From Actinomycetota bacterium (GTDB lineage: Bacteria; Actinomycetota; Thermoleophilia; Solirubrobacterales; 70-9), in the NCBI GenBank assembly GCA_005885405.1, contig VAYN01000018.1, forward strand, positions 8,130 to 40,988: 32,859 bases of DNA. Direction: 5' to 3'. Shown here in pieces: positions 23,064-31,200 of the stretch (its first letter is position 1; every line of letters starts with the position of its first letter). The position numbers and the translations under genes are program-made. Under the pieces are notes generated by a model. It was not told where the DNA came from. It worked only from the letters and a program-made list of their open reading frames with translations, and did not search any database.

Positions 23064-23457
23064 GCGGGTCTCTGCCCCGGACGAGCGCCCCCCGGCGCCG
23101 TGGGGTTCGGTGCCCCTGGCCGAGCTGGTCATCCTCGCCGGCATCGTCTCCCTCGGGATCGGGCTGTTCGGGGGCAGCCCGACCGCGATCGGTGTCGGCG
23201 TCGCCCTTGCCGGACTGGGTGGGCTCGAGGTGGCGATCCGAGAGCACTTCGCCGGCTACCGATCCCACACCAGCCTGCTTGCGGGGGCGGCCTTCGTCCT
23301 CACCACCGGCCTCGTCTTCTACGCGGCGGGGCAGATCCTGGCGGTGGCTCTGGCGATTGGCGCGGCGGTGGGCGCCGTCGCCTTCTTCCTGGCCCGCCGC
23401 GCATTCCAGCGCGCTTCCGGTGGCCTCAGCTACCGGGTCGGCGGAATGCGCGGCTAA
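23020..23457 (+). CDS. Small multi-pass membrane protein
   Basis: This unknown protein has about 145 residues. A basic, Pro-rich N-terminus (1-28) precedes about four hydrophobic segments (roughly 33-50, 54-69, 85-104 and 106-125) and a basic C-terminal tail. It has no catalytic motif. The start is uncertain: TTG 23020 or TTG 23029, both inside the end of the upstream gene, neither with a clear Shine-Dalgarno. Overlap and same strand suggest co-expression with the 172-residue protein. It converges with the sIHF gene with only a 12-bp gap. Confidence 0.65.
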   Translation: MRPLSTKSKPKPAPKRVSAPDERPPAPWGSVPLAELVILAGIVSLGIGLFGGSPTAIGVGVALAGLGGLEVAIREHFAGYRSHTSLLAGAAFVLTTGLVFYAAGQILAVALAIGAAVGAVAFFLARRAFQRASGGLSYRVGGMRG

Positions 23458-23469
23458 AGCCGCGAAGGT

Positions 23470-23838
23470 TCAGACAGAGAGGGGTTCCCGCCCGCCGGCG
23501 CGAGTCGAGAGCTCGTTGGCGAGGATCCGTCGCTGCCGGGAGGTGAGCGTCCCCAGCTGCTTGTTCTCGTTCAGCGAGAGGGGCAGGAGAAACTTGCGGG
23601 CGCGGGTCCTTCCCCAGCGGCGCTGGCTGGTGAGGAGCTCCGCGATGGTCATGCTCTCGGTCTCCCAGGGGCAGTCGCGAACCACCTCCGCGGCATCCAT
23701 GTCTCCCCGCGCAATCGCGCGCTTCAGCTCCGCCCGGGCCAGGCGAACCATGTTGGCTCTCTCCAGGGCCCTCATATGCTGCGGTGCCTCGGCTGAGGCT
23801 GCGATGGTCGTTGCGGGTGCCGTTGAGGCAGCTTCCAC
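23470..23838 (-). CDS. sihF: Actinobacterial integration host factor (mIHF/sIHF)
   Basis: This nucleoid-associated DNA-binding protein is of the actinobacterial type, unrelated to HU-like IHF. The family core is clear: RANMVRLARAELKRAIARGD, AAEVVRDCPWETESMTIAELLTSQRRWGRTRARKFL and the helix-two-turn-helix region LSLNENKQLGTLTSRQRR. I chose GTG 23838 because a strong Shine-Dalgarno GGGAGGAG (23843-23850) precedes it at ideal spacing. This gives 122 residues with a 20-residue Ala/Thr-rich N-terminal lead before the usual start at MRALERAN (ATG 23775). It lies in the same direction as, and 300 bp downstream of, the alpha-oxoamine synthase gene, and probably has its own promoter. Confidence 0.93.
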   Translation of the reverse strand: MEAASTAPATTIAASAEAPQHMRALERANMVRLARAELKRAIARGDMDAAEVVRDCPWETESMTIAELLTSQRRWGRTRARKFLLPLSLNENKQLGTLTSRQRRILANELSTRAGGREPLSV

Positions 23839-24140
23839 TGGACTCCTCCCTTCAAGGAATCGGTTTACTGGGGTATCGCGTCCGGCCGGCAACCAGCGCC
23901 CTTCCCAGGGACTGGTCCTACCCGGACCGACTCTCTCTTCCCGAACGCCCCGACTGGGAGCGTTGCGGCGAGGAGGCCAAGCTATGTCGCGGGGTGCCGG
24001 CCGTCAACCCACCTCTTACAAAGTTCCGTCCGGGGCATTCGCTAAGAGCAACAATTTCGGCCCCCCTGGTTCCTTGTTCGGATCTGGACAAGGAAGAAAC
24101 TCACCCGCTCGGGGGATGTCAAATTTCTGTGACCAAAAAA
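23839..24140. other. 302-bp intergenic region upstream of sIHF
   Basis: No credible gene is seen here. It holds the sIHF Shine-Dalgarno (23843-23850) and a perfect 8-bp inverted repeat with a 10-nt loop (24070-24077 / 24088-24095). Next to the synthase stop there is a short A/T-rich patch (24118-24143) that gives a T-run just past the stop on the minus strand. The first part probably carries the sIHF promoter, but I could not pick a convincing -10. Confidence 0.6.
24070..24095. terminator. Hairpin TTCCTTGT-N10-ACAAGGAA downstream of oxoamine synthase
   Basis: Perfect 8-bp arms lie 46 bp beyond the alpha-oxoamine synthase stop on the minus strand and about 230 bp before the sIHF start. There is no T-run after it. 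It may end the synthase transcript or act in the sIHF leader. Confidence 0.35.
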
Positions 24141-25397
24141 TTAAGTGCGCGGTAGGTCCGGGAAGTCTTCGATCACCCGGGCAATCGTGCCGAGAGCGCC
24201 GTCGAGATGCTCGCGCTCATGGGTCGCCATCAGGCTCGTCCGCAACAGCGCCCCGCCGGGTGGAACCGCCGGGTGGATGGCGACGTTGGTGTAGACGCCG
24301 GCCTCGAAGAGGCGCTTCCAGAGCAGCACCGCCTGCCAGTCGTCGCCGACCATCACCGGGACGACCGGGGTGGTGGCGACGCTGCCGTCGGGCAGCGTCC
24401 CCGGCTCGATCACCTTGAGGCCGAGGTGGCGCAGGCCCTCGCGCAGGTACTCGGCGTTGGCGAGCAGGCGCTCGAAGAGCTCCGGGCCGTCGCTGCGGAT
24501 CACCCGCAGCGCCGCCAGGGCGGCGCCGACTGCGGCCGGGACCGCCGAGGCGCTGAAGATGAAGGAGCGCGAGGAGATACGCAGGTACTCGATCACGTCG
24601 GCCGGCCCGGCGATGAAGCCGCCGCAGGAGGCGAGGCTCTTGGAGAAGGTGCCCATTCGCAGGTCGACCTCGTCCTCGAGTCCGAAAAGCTCACTGGCGC
24701 CGGCGCCGCGGGCGCCGAGGACGCCGGCCCCGTGGGCCTCGTCGACCATCAGCCGGGCGCCGTAGGCCTGGCAGAGCTCAACGATCCGCGGCAGGTTGCA
24801 GACGTCGCCCTCCATCGAGAAGACGCCGTCGACGATGACGAGAACCCCACCGCCGTCGCCGGCCGCGCGCTCCAGCATCTTCTCCAGCTTGTCCATCCGG
24901 TTGTGGCGGAAGGGACGCAGCTTGGCGCCGGCAAGCCGGCACCCATCGAGGATCGAAGCGTGGTCGCCGGAGTCGCAGATCACCGTGTCGGCCGGGCCGA
25001 GGATGGTGCCGATGCAGCCGACGTTCGACTGATATCCGGTCGTGTAGACGATCGCGTCCTCGGTCCGCATCCACTCGGCCAACTCGCGCTCGAGGTCGAG
25101 GTGCAGCGGCGTCGTCCCGTTGAGGAGGCGGGAGCCGGTGACACCGGTGCCGTACGTCTCCAGCGCCTCGCGCGCCGCGTCCTTGACCCGCGCGTCCCCG
25201 GTCAGCCCGAGGTAGTTGTTGGAGCCGAGCATGATCGTCTCCCGGCCCTCCATCTCGACAACAGGGCCGGCCTGCGAAGTGAGCAGGCGGAAGTAGGGGA
25301 GGAGGTCGTGCTCCTTGGCGGCTTCAAGCTGCTCGAGGCGGTCGTGGCTGCGCGCCTTCTCGAAGACGTCGACCGGGGCCTTCGCGGTCTCGCTCAT
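24141..25397 (-). CDS. Alpha-oxoamine synthase, serine-palmitoyltransferase-like
   Basis: This PLP enzyme condenses an amino acid with an acyl-CoA, releasing CO2 (family: BioF, Kbl, HemA, Spt). In 418 residues the PLP Lys253 is in GTFSKSLASCGG, with Asp219/His222 in VDEAHG and His146 in DHASILDG. Several features look more like bacterial serine palmitoyltransferase than BioF/Kbl: GTGVTGSRLLNGT (83-95), FRHN (163-166), FIFSAS (279-284), and a C-terminal YTNVAIHPAVPPGGALLR resembling the NMA-PPATP element of Spt. This assignment is from memory of the families. ATG 25397 follows TACACT by 8 nt; GTG 25421 is an alternative. It is divergent from a ceramide-synthase-like GNAT gene. No biotin or threonine-degradation genes are nearby. 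Confidence 0.85.
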   Translation of the reverse strand: MSETAKAPVDVFEKARSHDRLEQLEAAKEHDLLPYFRLLTSQAGPVVEMEGRETIMLGSNNYLGLTGDARVKDAAREALETYGTGVTGSRLLNGTTPLHLDLERELAEWMRTEDAIVYTTGYQSNVGCIGTILGPADTVICDSGDHASILDGCRLAGAKLRPFRHNRMDKLEKMLERAAGDGGGVLVIVDGVFSMEGDVCNLPRIVELCQAYGARLMVDEAHGAGVLGARGAGASELFGLEDEVDLRMGTFSKSLASCGGFIAGPADVIEYLRISSRSFIFSASAVPAAVGAALAALRVIRSDGPELFERLLANAEYLREGLRHLGLKVIEPGTLPDGSVATTPVVPVMVGDDWQAVLLWKRLFEAGVYTNVAIHPAVPPGGALLRTSLMATHEREHLDGALGTIARVIEDFPDLPRT

Positions 25398-25405
25398 CTC
25401 CCCAG

Positions 25406-25415
25406 AGTGTAGGTT
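25406..25415. promoter_or_regulatory. Overlapping back-to-back -10 elements (divergent leaderless promoters)
   Basis: On the minus strand TACACT (25411-25406) lies 8 nt before ATG 25397. On the plus strand TAGGTT (25410-25415) lies 8 nt before ATG 25424. The two hexamers share the TA at 25410-25411, placing both start codons symmetrically around one site. Both mRNAs would be leaderless or nearly so. Confidence 0.55.
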
Positions 25416-25423
25416 GCGCACCG

Positions 25424-26584
25424 ATGGGAAGCCTGACGATCCGGCCGGTGCGGACTCGGCGCGAGCTGAAGCGCTTCGTCAAGGTCCCCTTCCGCCTCCA
25501 CCGCGACAGCGAGCAGTGGGTGCCGCCGCTGCTCTTCGAGCGGATGCAGTTCCTCAACCGCAAGAAGAACCCGTGGTTCGAGCACGGCGAGGCCGAGTTC
25601 TTCCTCGCCGAGCGCGACGGCGAGGCGGTGGGGCGGATCAGCGCCCACGTCGACAGCCGCTGGGACACCTACCAGGGCGGCAACGACGCGATGTTCGGCT
25701 TCTTTGAGACGGCGGAGGACCCGGAGGTGGTGCGGGCTCTGTTCGGCGCCGCCGAAGAGTGGGCCCGCGGCAAGGGCCGCGAGCGCCTCCTCGGGCCGAT
25801 GGACTTCACCACCAACGATGAGATCGGGATCTTGATCGAGGGCTTCGAGCGCCAGCCGATGATCCTCGAGCCCTGGCACCCGCCCTACTACCAGCGGCTG
25901 ATCGAGGCCGAGGGCTTCGCCAAGGCGATGGACGTGCTGATGTGGGAGCTGCGGATGGGGCAGCTCAAAGAGGGGGAGAAATTCGACCCCTCGATCCACG
26001 AGGCCGCGGAGAAAGCGCTGCACGACGAAGGGATCACGATCCGCAACATGCGCAAGCGCGACATGGCGGCGGAGGTGCGGCGCTTCATGGACGTCTACAA
26101 CGAGGCCTGGGGGGAGAACTGGGGCTTCGTCCCGATCACCGACGCCGAGGTCGAGTTCCAGGCCAAGAACCTGAAACAGGTGCTCGACGAGGAGTGGACC
26201 TTCATGGCTGAAAAAGACGGTGAGGTGATCGGCGCGGCGCTGACCCTGCCGGACATCAACCAGGTAATGGCGAACCTGAACGGGCGGCTGCTGCCCTTCG
26301 GCTGGGCGAAGTTCCTCCTCGGCAAGCGCAAGATCGACCGCTTGCGGGTCTTCGCGCTCGGGGTCAAGCACGACTACCGCCACACCGGCGTCGCCGCCGG
26401 GCTTTACCTCGAGCACATCAAGATGGCGGCGCTCCCCGACAAGATCCACTGGGGCGAGATGGGCTGGATCCTGGAGACGAACAAGCCGATGAACCGGGCG
26501 ATGGAGGGGATGGGCGGCAAGATCGTCAAGAAGTACCGTCTTTACGAGCGCCAGCTCGGCGGCGCCGACCCCGCGCCGCGCTAG
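25424..26584 (+). CDS. GNAT-like protein resembling bacterial ceramide synthase
   Basis: This is a 386-residue protein of a GNAT-related family. The N-terminal element WVPPLLFERMQFLNRKKNPWFEHGEAEFFLAERDG, then VGRISAHVD, GPMDFTTNDEIGILIEGF and PPYYQRLIEAEGFAKAMDV, match the layout I recall for the family that includes the Caulobacter ceramide synthase bCerS, which N-acylates 3-ketosphinganine. A second GNAT-like half (about 200-370) ends with a helix-turn HTGVAAGLYLEH acyl-CoA-binding-like segment. The family is broad, so the substrate is not proven. Divergence from a serine-palmitoyltransferase-like enzyme with a shared promoter region is the main argument for a sphingolipid role. Its TAG stop is inside the -10 of the next gene. 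Confidence 0.8.
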   Translation: MGSLTIRPVRTRRELKRFVKVPFRLHRDSEQWVPPLLFERMQFLNRKKNPWFEHGEAEFFLAERDGEAVGRISAHVDSRWDTYQGGNDAMFGFFETAEDPEVVRALFGAAEEWARGKGRERLLGPMDFTTNDEIGILIEGFERQPMILEPWHPPYYQRLIEAEGFAKAMDVLMWELRMGQLKEGEKFDPSIHEAAEKALHDEGITIRNMRKRDMAAEVRRFMDVYNEAWGENWGFVPITDAEVEFQAKNLKQVLDEEWTFMAEKDGEVIGAALTLPDINQVMANLNGRLLPFGWAKFLLGKRKIDRLRVFALGVKHDYRHTGVAAGLYLEHIKMAALPDKIHWGEMGWILETNKPMNRAMEGMGGKIVKKYRLYERQLGGADPAPR

Positions 26585-26587
26585 AGT
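26582..26587 (+). promoter_or_regulatory. -10 TAGAGT of the 109-residue protein (leaderless)
   Basis: TAGAGT lies 7 nt before GTG 26595. Its first three bases are the stop codon of the preceding gene. Confidence 0.5.
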
Positions 26588-26594
26588 CGCCGGG

Positions 26595-26924
26595 GTGACT
26601 GAGCTGCACGTAGACGCGGAGGTCGTGGCCGAAGAAGACGCCGGCTCGGCCGAGGCTACGAGCCCCGTCCGCCCGCTGCCGTCCAGCTACGAGCCCGCCG
26701 AGGGCTCGGCGCTTCCAGTCCTGCGTCCCGAGGTGAAGTCAGCCGCGCTCGCCGCCGCCGGCGGGGTCCTCGCCGGCGCCGCCACCGTCGCCGCCGTCCG
26801 TGCCGTCAGCGGCGCTGCCGCCAGGGCACGCGCTCCCCGTCGTCTCAGCGGCCGCCGCCGCGACCGCCAGAACGTCGTCGCCAGCCGCTCGTTCCTGGTC
26901 GATGTTCACCTCCTCGGTCGCTGA
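26595..26924 (+). CDS. Small unknown protein with one hydrophobic segment
   Basis: This 109-residue protein has an acidic N-terminus (MTELHVDAEVVAEEDAGS). The conserved-looking LPVLRPEVKSAALAAAGGVL leads into an Ala/Gly/Val hydrophobic helix (about 46-70), then comes an Arg-rich stretch and the ending NVVASRSFLVDVHLLGR. I do not know a named family. It looks like a lineage-specific small protein that may be membrane-associated. GTG 26595 is supported by TAGAGT 7 nt upstream. Its end overlaps the presumed start of the DNA glycosylase gene by 23 bp, suggesting coupled expression. Confidence 0.65.
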   Translation: MTELHVDAEVVAEEDAGSAEATSPVRPLPSSYEPAEGSALPVLRPEVKSAALAAAGGVLAGAATVAAVRAVSGAAARARAPRRLSGRRRDRQNVVASRSFLVDVHLLGR

Positions 26925-27855
26925 AGCGGAGGTCCGGCCGCCCTCGCCGTGGCGGATGCCGCGGGGGAGCTCGGACCGGACGCTGCGCGTGCGCGGCGGC
27001 GTTGCCGTCCGCCTCCTCCACGTCGGCGGCTGCCCGGTGCTGGTTCGGGCCTGGCAGCCGGCCCGCGACCGGGTTCGCTTCCGGGCCGAGGCGATCGAGC
27101 CCGAGCGGGTAACGCGGCCGCCGATCTCGATGCCGCCTTGCCCGGGCCCGGCCGGTCAGGAGCAACTCGAGGAGGCGATCGCCTGTATGCGGCGGGCGCT
27201 CTGGGTCGACGTCGACCTCACCGACTTCTACCGCCGCTTCCGCCGCGACCCGCTGGTTGGGCCGTTGATCCGCCGCCGACCAGAGTTCCGCCCCAGTGGG
27301 CGGCCGTGGCCGTGGGAGGCGCTGGCGGCGGCCGTGGTAGGGCAGTTGATCGAGGCTAAGCGGGCGGCGCTGATCGAGCGCCGGATCGCCGGCCGCTGGG
27401 GGCCGCGGGTGGGGGAGGGTCGCGAGGCGCTGCGGGACGTCCCAGGGCCAGAGGCGATCGCCGGCCGCGCCCCTGCCGAAATCGAGCAGATGGAACTGGT
27501 CGGCAAACGGGCGGTGGCGCTGCGGCGGCTCGCCCGCGACGTCGCCGGCGGGCGCTGCCGGATCGAGAGCAAGGAGGGGGACCGCCGCTTACTGGCGCTG
27601 CCGCAGATCGGCCCCTGGACGGTGCAGTGCCTCGGCTTCTTCGGCCGCAACGACCTCGACTCCCTCCCAGCTGGCGACCTCGGCTACATCAAGCTGGTCG
27701 GCCGCCTCAGCGGTGGCGGTCGCCGGGCGACGATCCCGGAGGTGGAAGAGTTCTACGCGCCGTACGAGCCTTACCGGGGTCTGGTCGGCGCCCTCACCCT
27801 CTCCGGGCTGCACCGGCTGGTCGCGCAGGGCCCGCCGCTGCGGCTCGCCGCCTGA
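26902..27855 (+). CDS. AlkA-like DNA-3-methyladenine glycosylase (HhH-GPD family)
   Basis: This is a base-excision repair glycosylase of the helix-hairpin-helix superfamily. The HhH element LPQIGPWTVQCLGFFG starts about residue 233, and the catalytic Asp is expected at about residue 259 in SLPAGDLGYIK. The substrate-pocket helix WEALAAAVVGQLIEAKRAALIERR lies upstream, at the place of the family's AxxxQQxS-type helix but with Gly-Gln-Leu instead. The N-terminal 100 residues form an AlkA-like beta domain. ATG 26902 gives 317 residues and overlaps the preceding gene; ATG 26956 is another possibility. Excision of alkylated purines is the known family activity; the exact specificity is unknown. 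Confidence 0.85.
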   Translation: MFTSSVAEAEVRPPSPWRMPRGSSDRTLRVRGGVAVRLLHVGGCPVLVRAWQPARDRVRFRAEAIEPERVTRPPISMPPCPGPAGQEQLEEAIACMRRALWVDVDLTDFYRRFRRDPLVGPLIRRRPEFRPSGRPWPWEALAAAVVGQLIEAKRAALIERRIAGRWGPRVGEGREALRDVPGPEAIAGRAPAEIEQMELVGKRAVALRRLARDVAGGRCRIESKEGDRRLLALPQIGPWTVQCLGFFGRNDLDSLPAGDLGYIKLVGRLSGGGRRATIPEVEEFYAPYEPYRGLVGALTLSGLHRLVAQGPPLRLAA

Positions 27856-27906
27856 GCCCCCTTCATTCCTCAAGACCGCGCGCGCGGGCGCCGATGAGCC
27901 TGGTGG

Positions 27907-30204
27907 ATGCGCGAGCCTGCCGACAGGAACTGGTCCGAGCACGAGGTCGAGCGCTTCCTCGACCAGCTGACCGCGGGGGGACACGACTTCCGCCGCCTGG
28001 TTGAGCGGCTGCCGGTAATCGTCTACACGGCTGAGCTCGGCGAGCGCGGTCGCTGGCGTTATGTCAGCCCCCAGGTCGAGGAGATCCTCGGCTACCGGCC
28101 GGAGGAGTTCATCCGCGACCCCGGCCTCTGGGCGGGCATCCTCCACCCTGAGGACCGCCAGCGTGCGCTCGACGTCGAAAGCGAGGAGCACCTGGGGAAG
28201 CGAGACACGACCCCAATCGAATACCGGGTTCACCGCCGCGACGGCAGTGTCGTCTGGATCCACGACGAGGCGGTGCTGGAAGCCGATGAGGACGGGGTGC
28301 CGGTCTGGCACGGCGTCCTCTACGACGTCAGCCAGCGCAAGCAGACCGAGGACGAGCTGCAGCGGGCGCTCTCCCAGCAGGCGGTCGTTGCCCGGCTCGG
28401 CGAGCGGGCGATGCAGAACAGCGACCCCCAGGAGCTGATGGCGGTCGCCACCGAGCTGATTGGCAAAGTCGACGGCGTCCACAGCGCCTGCATCTGGGAG
28501 CTCGGCCGCGACGGGCGCCGACTCAACCTCCGCGCCGGCCTCGAGGAGTCCGTGGTCGGCGCCGGCCGCCGAGTCTCCGCTGCCCGCGACTCCCACGCCG
28601 GAGCCGCCCTGGACTCCGGGACCCACGCGATCGTCGGCGACTGGGAGCAAGAGACGCGGCACACGATGCCGCCGGTGCTGCGGGTCTTCGGCGCCGCCAG
28701 CAGCCTGGCCGTCGTGATCGACGGCAAGAGCCGACCCTTCGGCGTCCTTGACGTTCACTCGACCGATCCGCACCGCTTCAGCGCCAAGGATGTCCCGTTC
28801 GTGCAGGCCGCGGCAAACGTCCTCGCTGACGCGATCGAGCGCCACGCGGCCGACCAGGCGCTGCGCTACCGCGTCCTCCACGACTCCCTCACCGGGCTGC
28901 CGAACCGGCTCAGCTTCGTCGACGCCCTCGGCGACTCGCTCAGCAAGGCGGCCGTCTCGGGCTCACCCGTCGGCATCCTCTTCCTCGACCTCGACCACTT
29001 CAAGCTGATCAACGACAGCCTCGGCCACCATGCCGGCGACGCCCTGCTGCGGGCGGTGGCGCCGCGGTTGCGCTCCCACCTGCGCCCGGGCGACATCGTC
29101 GCCCGCTTCGGCGGCGACGAGTTCGGGATCCTGATCGACCGCCTGGCCGACGAAGGCGAGGCGGTCGCGATCGCCGACCGCGTTGCCGCCGCCTTCACCC
29201 AGCCCTTCTCAATTGACGGGGTGGACCACTTCGTCAGCGCCAGCATCGGCGTCGCCGTCTCCCGCGCTGCCGACGAGCGCACCGTCAACGCCGAGCTCCT
29301 GATCCGCGACGCCGACGCGGCGATGTACCGGGCCAAGGAAGGCGGTCGCGCCCGCTGTGTCCTCTTCGACGCCGAGATGCGCGCCGGGGCGATGCGCCGG
29401 CTCGAGGTCGAACGGGAGCTCCGCCACGCCCTCGACCGCGACGAGCTCGCCCTCCACTACCAGCCTGTCGTCAGCCTCCGTAACGGGGAGATCACCGGCC
29501 TCGAGGCGCTGGTCCGCTGGCGCCATCCCGAGCGAGGAACGCTCGACCCCTCCGAGTTCGTCTCGATCGCCGAGGACAGCGGTCTGATCGAGCCGATCGG
29601 CCGCTGGGTCCAGGAACGCGCCTGCCGGCAGGCGCTCGAGTGGCACCAGCTGCGCCCGGATTCCCGCCCCTTTGACGTTGCCGTCAACCTCTCCGCCCGC
29701 CAGGTCGCCCACCGCGACCTCCCGGCAACCGTCGAAGAGATCATCACCCGCACCGGCCTCGATCCCGTCCACTTGCGTCTGGAGATCACCGAGAGCGTGC
29801 TGGTCGAGGAGTCGGCGACGGCGATCTCATCACTGCAGGCGCTGAACGAGCTTGGGGTTCGCCTCGTGCTCGACGACTTCGGCACCGGCTACTCCTCACT
29901 CGCCTACCTCAACCGCTTCCCCTTCCACGCGCTGAAGATCGACCGCTCTTTCGTCGACGCGCTCGGGATCGAGCAGGAGGCGACGGCGATCGTCGAGGCG
30001 ATCATCGGCATGGCCCGCGCCCTCGACCTCGAGGTGATCGCCGAGGGGGTGGAGAGCGAGGTGCAGCTATCGGAGCTGCAGCGGCTCGACTGCGACTACG
30101 CGCAGGGTCACCTCTTCCACGCGGCGATGCCCGAGCGCGAGGTGAGCCGGCTGATCGCCGAAGGGGCGCTCGGCTATTCGGGGATCTCGCCCGAGGGCAA
30201 GTAG
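27907..30204 (+). CDS. PAS-GAF-GGDEF-EAL cyclic-di-GMP signalling protein
   Basis: This 765-residue protein has both c-di-GMP-making and -breaking domains. A PAS domain (about 30-145, with VSPQVEEILGYRPEEF and a PAC-like end) is followed by a GAF domain (about 150-315). The GGDEF domain (about 320-490) has the intact catalytic motif at 402-406 and the inhibitory I-site RPGD at 393-396. The EAL domain (about 500-755) has EAL at 533-535, DDFGTGYSS from 656 and IAEGVES later. All key residues are kept, so either or both activities are possible. It has no membrane segment, so sensing is cytosolic. ATG 27907 is the first start after an in-frame stop. It overlaps the convergent importer gene by 31 bp. 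Confidence 0.93.
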   Translation: MREPADRNWSEHEVERFLDQLTAGGHDFRRLVERLPVIVYTAELGERGRWRYVSPQVEEILGYRPEEFIRDPGLWAGILHPEDRQRALDVESEEHLGKRDTTPIEYRVHRRDGSVVWIHDEAVLEADEDGVPVWHGVLYDVSQRKQTEDELQRALSQQAVVARLGERAMQNSDPQELMAVATELIGKVDGVHSACIWELGRDGRRLNLRAGLEESVVGAGRRVSAARDSHAGAALDSGTHAIVGDWEQETRHTMPPVLRVFGAASSLAVVIDGKSRPFGVLDVHSTDPHRFSAKDVPFVQAAANVLADAIERHAADQALRYRVLHDSLTGLPNRLSFVDALGDSLSKAAVSGSPVGILFLDLDHFKLINDSLGHHAGDALLRAVAPRLRSHLRPGDIVARFGGDEFGILIDRLADEGEAVAIADRVAAAFTQPFSIDGVDHFVSASIGVAVSRAADERTVNAELLIRDADAAMYRAKEGGRARCVLFDAEMRAGAMRRLEVERELRHALDRDELALHYQPVVSLRNGEITGLEALVRWRHPERGTLDPSEFVSIAEDSGLIEPIGRWVQERACRQALEWHQLRPDSRPFDVAVNLSARQVAHRDLPATVEEIITRTGLDPVHLRLEITESVLVEESATAISSLQALNELGVRLVLDDFGTGYSSLAYLNRFPFHALKIDRSFVDALGIEQEATAIVEAIIGMARALDLEVIAEGVESEVQLSELQRLDCDYAQGHLFHAAMPEREVSRLIAEGALGYSGISPEGK

Positions 30205-31190
30205 CCGTTGTCGAGCAGGTCGCTCGTCGGCGGCAATCCCTCGATCAGCCCGTTGTCCCGCATCCAGCCGGTGAAGGTCTCCCACTCCTTGGGGTCCATG
30301 TAGCCGTACGGCTGCCCCTCGGTGCGTGCGCCCAGCAGCGGCAGCGTCGCCTTTACCTCGGCGCTGGCCAGTTTCGGTTCCAGGTCCGGGTTGGCTTCGG
30401 TGATCGCGGCGGTGGCGGCGCCGGGCTGTTCCACCGCGGCCTCGGTACCGCGCTCGAGCGCCGCAAGGAAGAGGCGGAACTTGTCGGGGTCGTCTTCGAG
30501 GCTCTGGCGGCGCGCGACGAGGACGAGCTCGTCGTAGGTCGGCACACCGAGCTCGTCGACCGGGGTGACGACCGGCGCTTTGCCGCGCTCGCGCAGGTCG
30601 ACGCCCTCGACGTTGCTGAAGCCGCCGAGCATCGCCTGGGCGGAGCCTCCGACGAGGGCGGGGAGGAGGCCGAAGCCGACGTTGACGGCCTTGACGTTGC
30701 CGGGTTCCAGATCGACCCGGGCGAGGATCGTTTTCAGGAAGGCGTCCTGGTAGGGGATGCCGGCGGTGGCGACCGTCTTGCCTTTGAGGTCGGCGACGCC
30801 TTTGATCCCGGAGCTCTGCAACCAGATCAGCGAGGTCAGCGGCCGGTTGACGAGGGCGGCGACGGCGACCACGTCGAGGCCCTGTTCGCGCGCCAGCGCC
30901 ACCTCGGGCTCGTAGGAGATCGCCAGGTCCGAGCGCCCGGCGGCGACCTGCTTCAGCGGCGCGGCGGGGTCGGAGGGGGTGGCGATGCTGACGTCGAGGC
31001 CGGCTTCTTCGAAGTAGCCGAGCTTCTGCGCCATGTAGATCCCCGCGTGGTCGGGGTTGGGGTAGAAGTCGAGGGTGAGGCTGAAGCCCTGCCTCTCGCC
31101 GGTCGTTTCCTCGGACTTCTCGCCGCAGGCGGCGAGGACGAGGGCGAGGAGAACGGCGAGGGCGATCGCCGGGATCCGGAGGCGAGTCAT
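30174..31190 (-). CDS. NMT1/THI5-like substrate-binding lipoprotein (ThiY-like)
   Basis: This is the substrate-binding lipoprotein of an ABC importer. The signal peptide ends LVLAAC with the lipidated Cys22. The mature protein is of the NMT1/THI5 type, with LDFYPNPDHAGIYMAQKLGYFEEAGLDV close to the start. This is the signature of proteins that bind thiamine-pyrimidine precursors such as formylaminopyrimidine (ThiY). Later segments ADLKGKTVATAGIPYQ and YDELVLVARR fit the same fold. The ligand is inferred; related proteins bind sulfonates. ATG 31190 is 10 bp after the permease stop. It is the last gene of a permease-ATPase operon on the minus strand and overlaps the convergent c-di-GMP gene. 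Confidence 0.87.
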   Translation of the reverse strand: MTRLRIPAIALAVLLALVLAACGEKSEETTGERQGFSLTLDFYPNPDHAGIYMAQKLGYFEEAGLDVSIATPSDPAAPLKQVAAGRSDLAISYEPEVALAREQGLDVVAVAALVNRPLTSLIWLQSSGIKGVADLKGKTVATAGIPYQDAFLKTILARVDLEPGNVKAVNVGFGLLPALVGGSAQAMLGGFSNVEGVDLRERGKAPVVTPVDELGVPTYDELVLVARRQSLEDDPDKFRLFLAALERGTEAAVEQPGAATAAITEANPDLEPKLASAEVKATLPLLGARTEGQPYGYMDPKEWETFTGWMRDNGLIEGLPPTSDLLDNGYLPSGEIPE

Positions 31191-31200
31191 CGACTGAGTT

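Noticed and set aside
23192..24418. A 408-codon plus-strand frame across the sIHF gene and its upstream region
   Set aside because: Low-complexity Arg/Ser/Pro translation; the minus strand encodes recognisable sIHF with a strong ribosome-binding site.
24141..25397. BioF of a biotin cluster
   Set aside because: No bioA, bioB or bioD gene lies nearby, and several motifs look more like serine palmitoyltransferase. It is not fully excluded without a tree.
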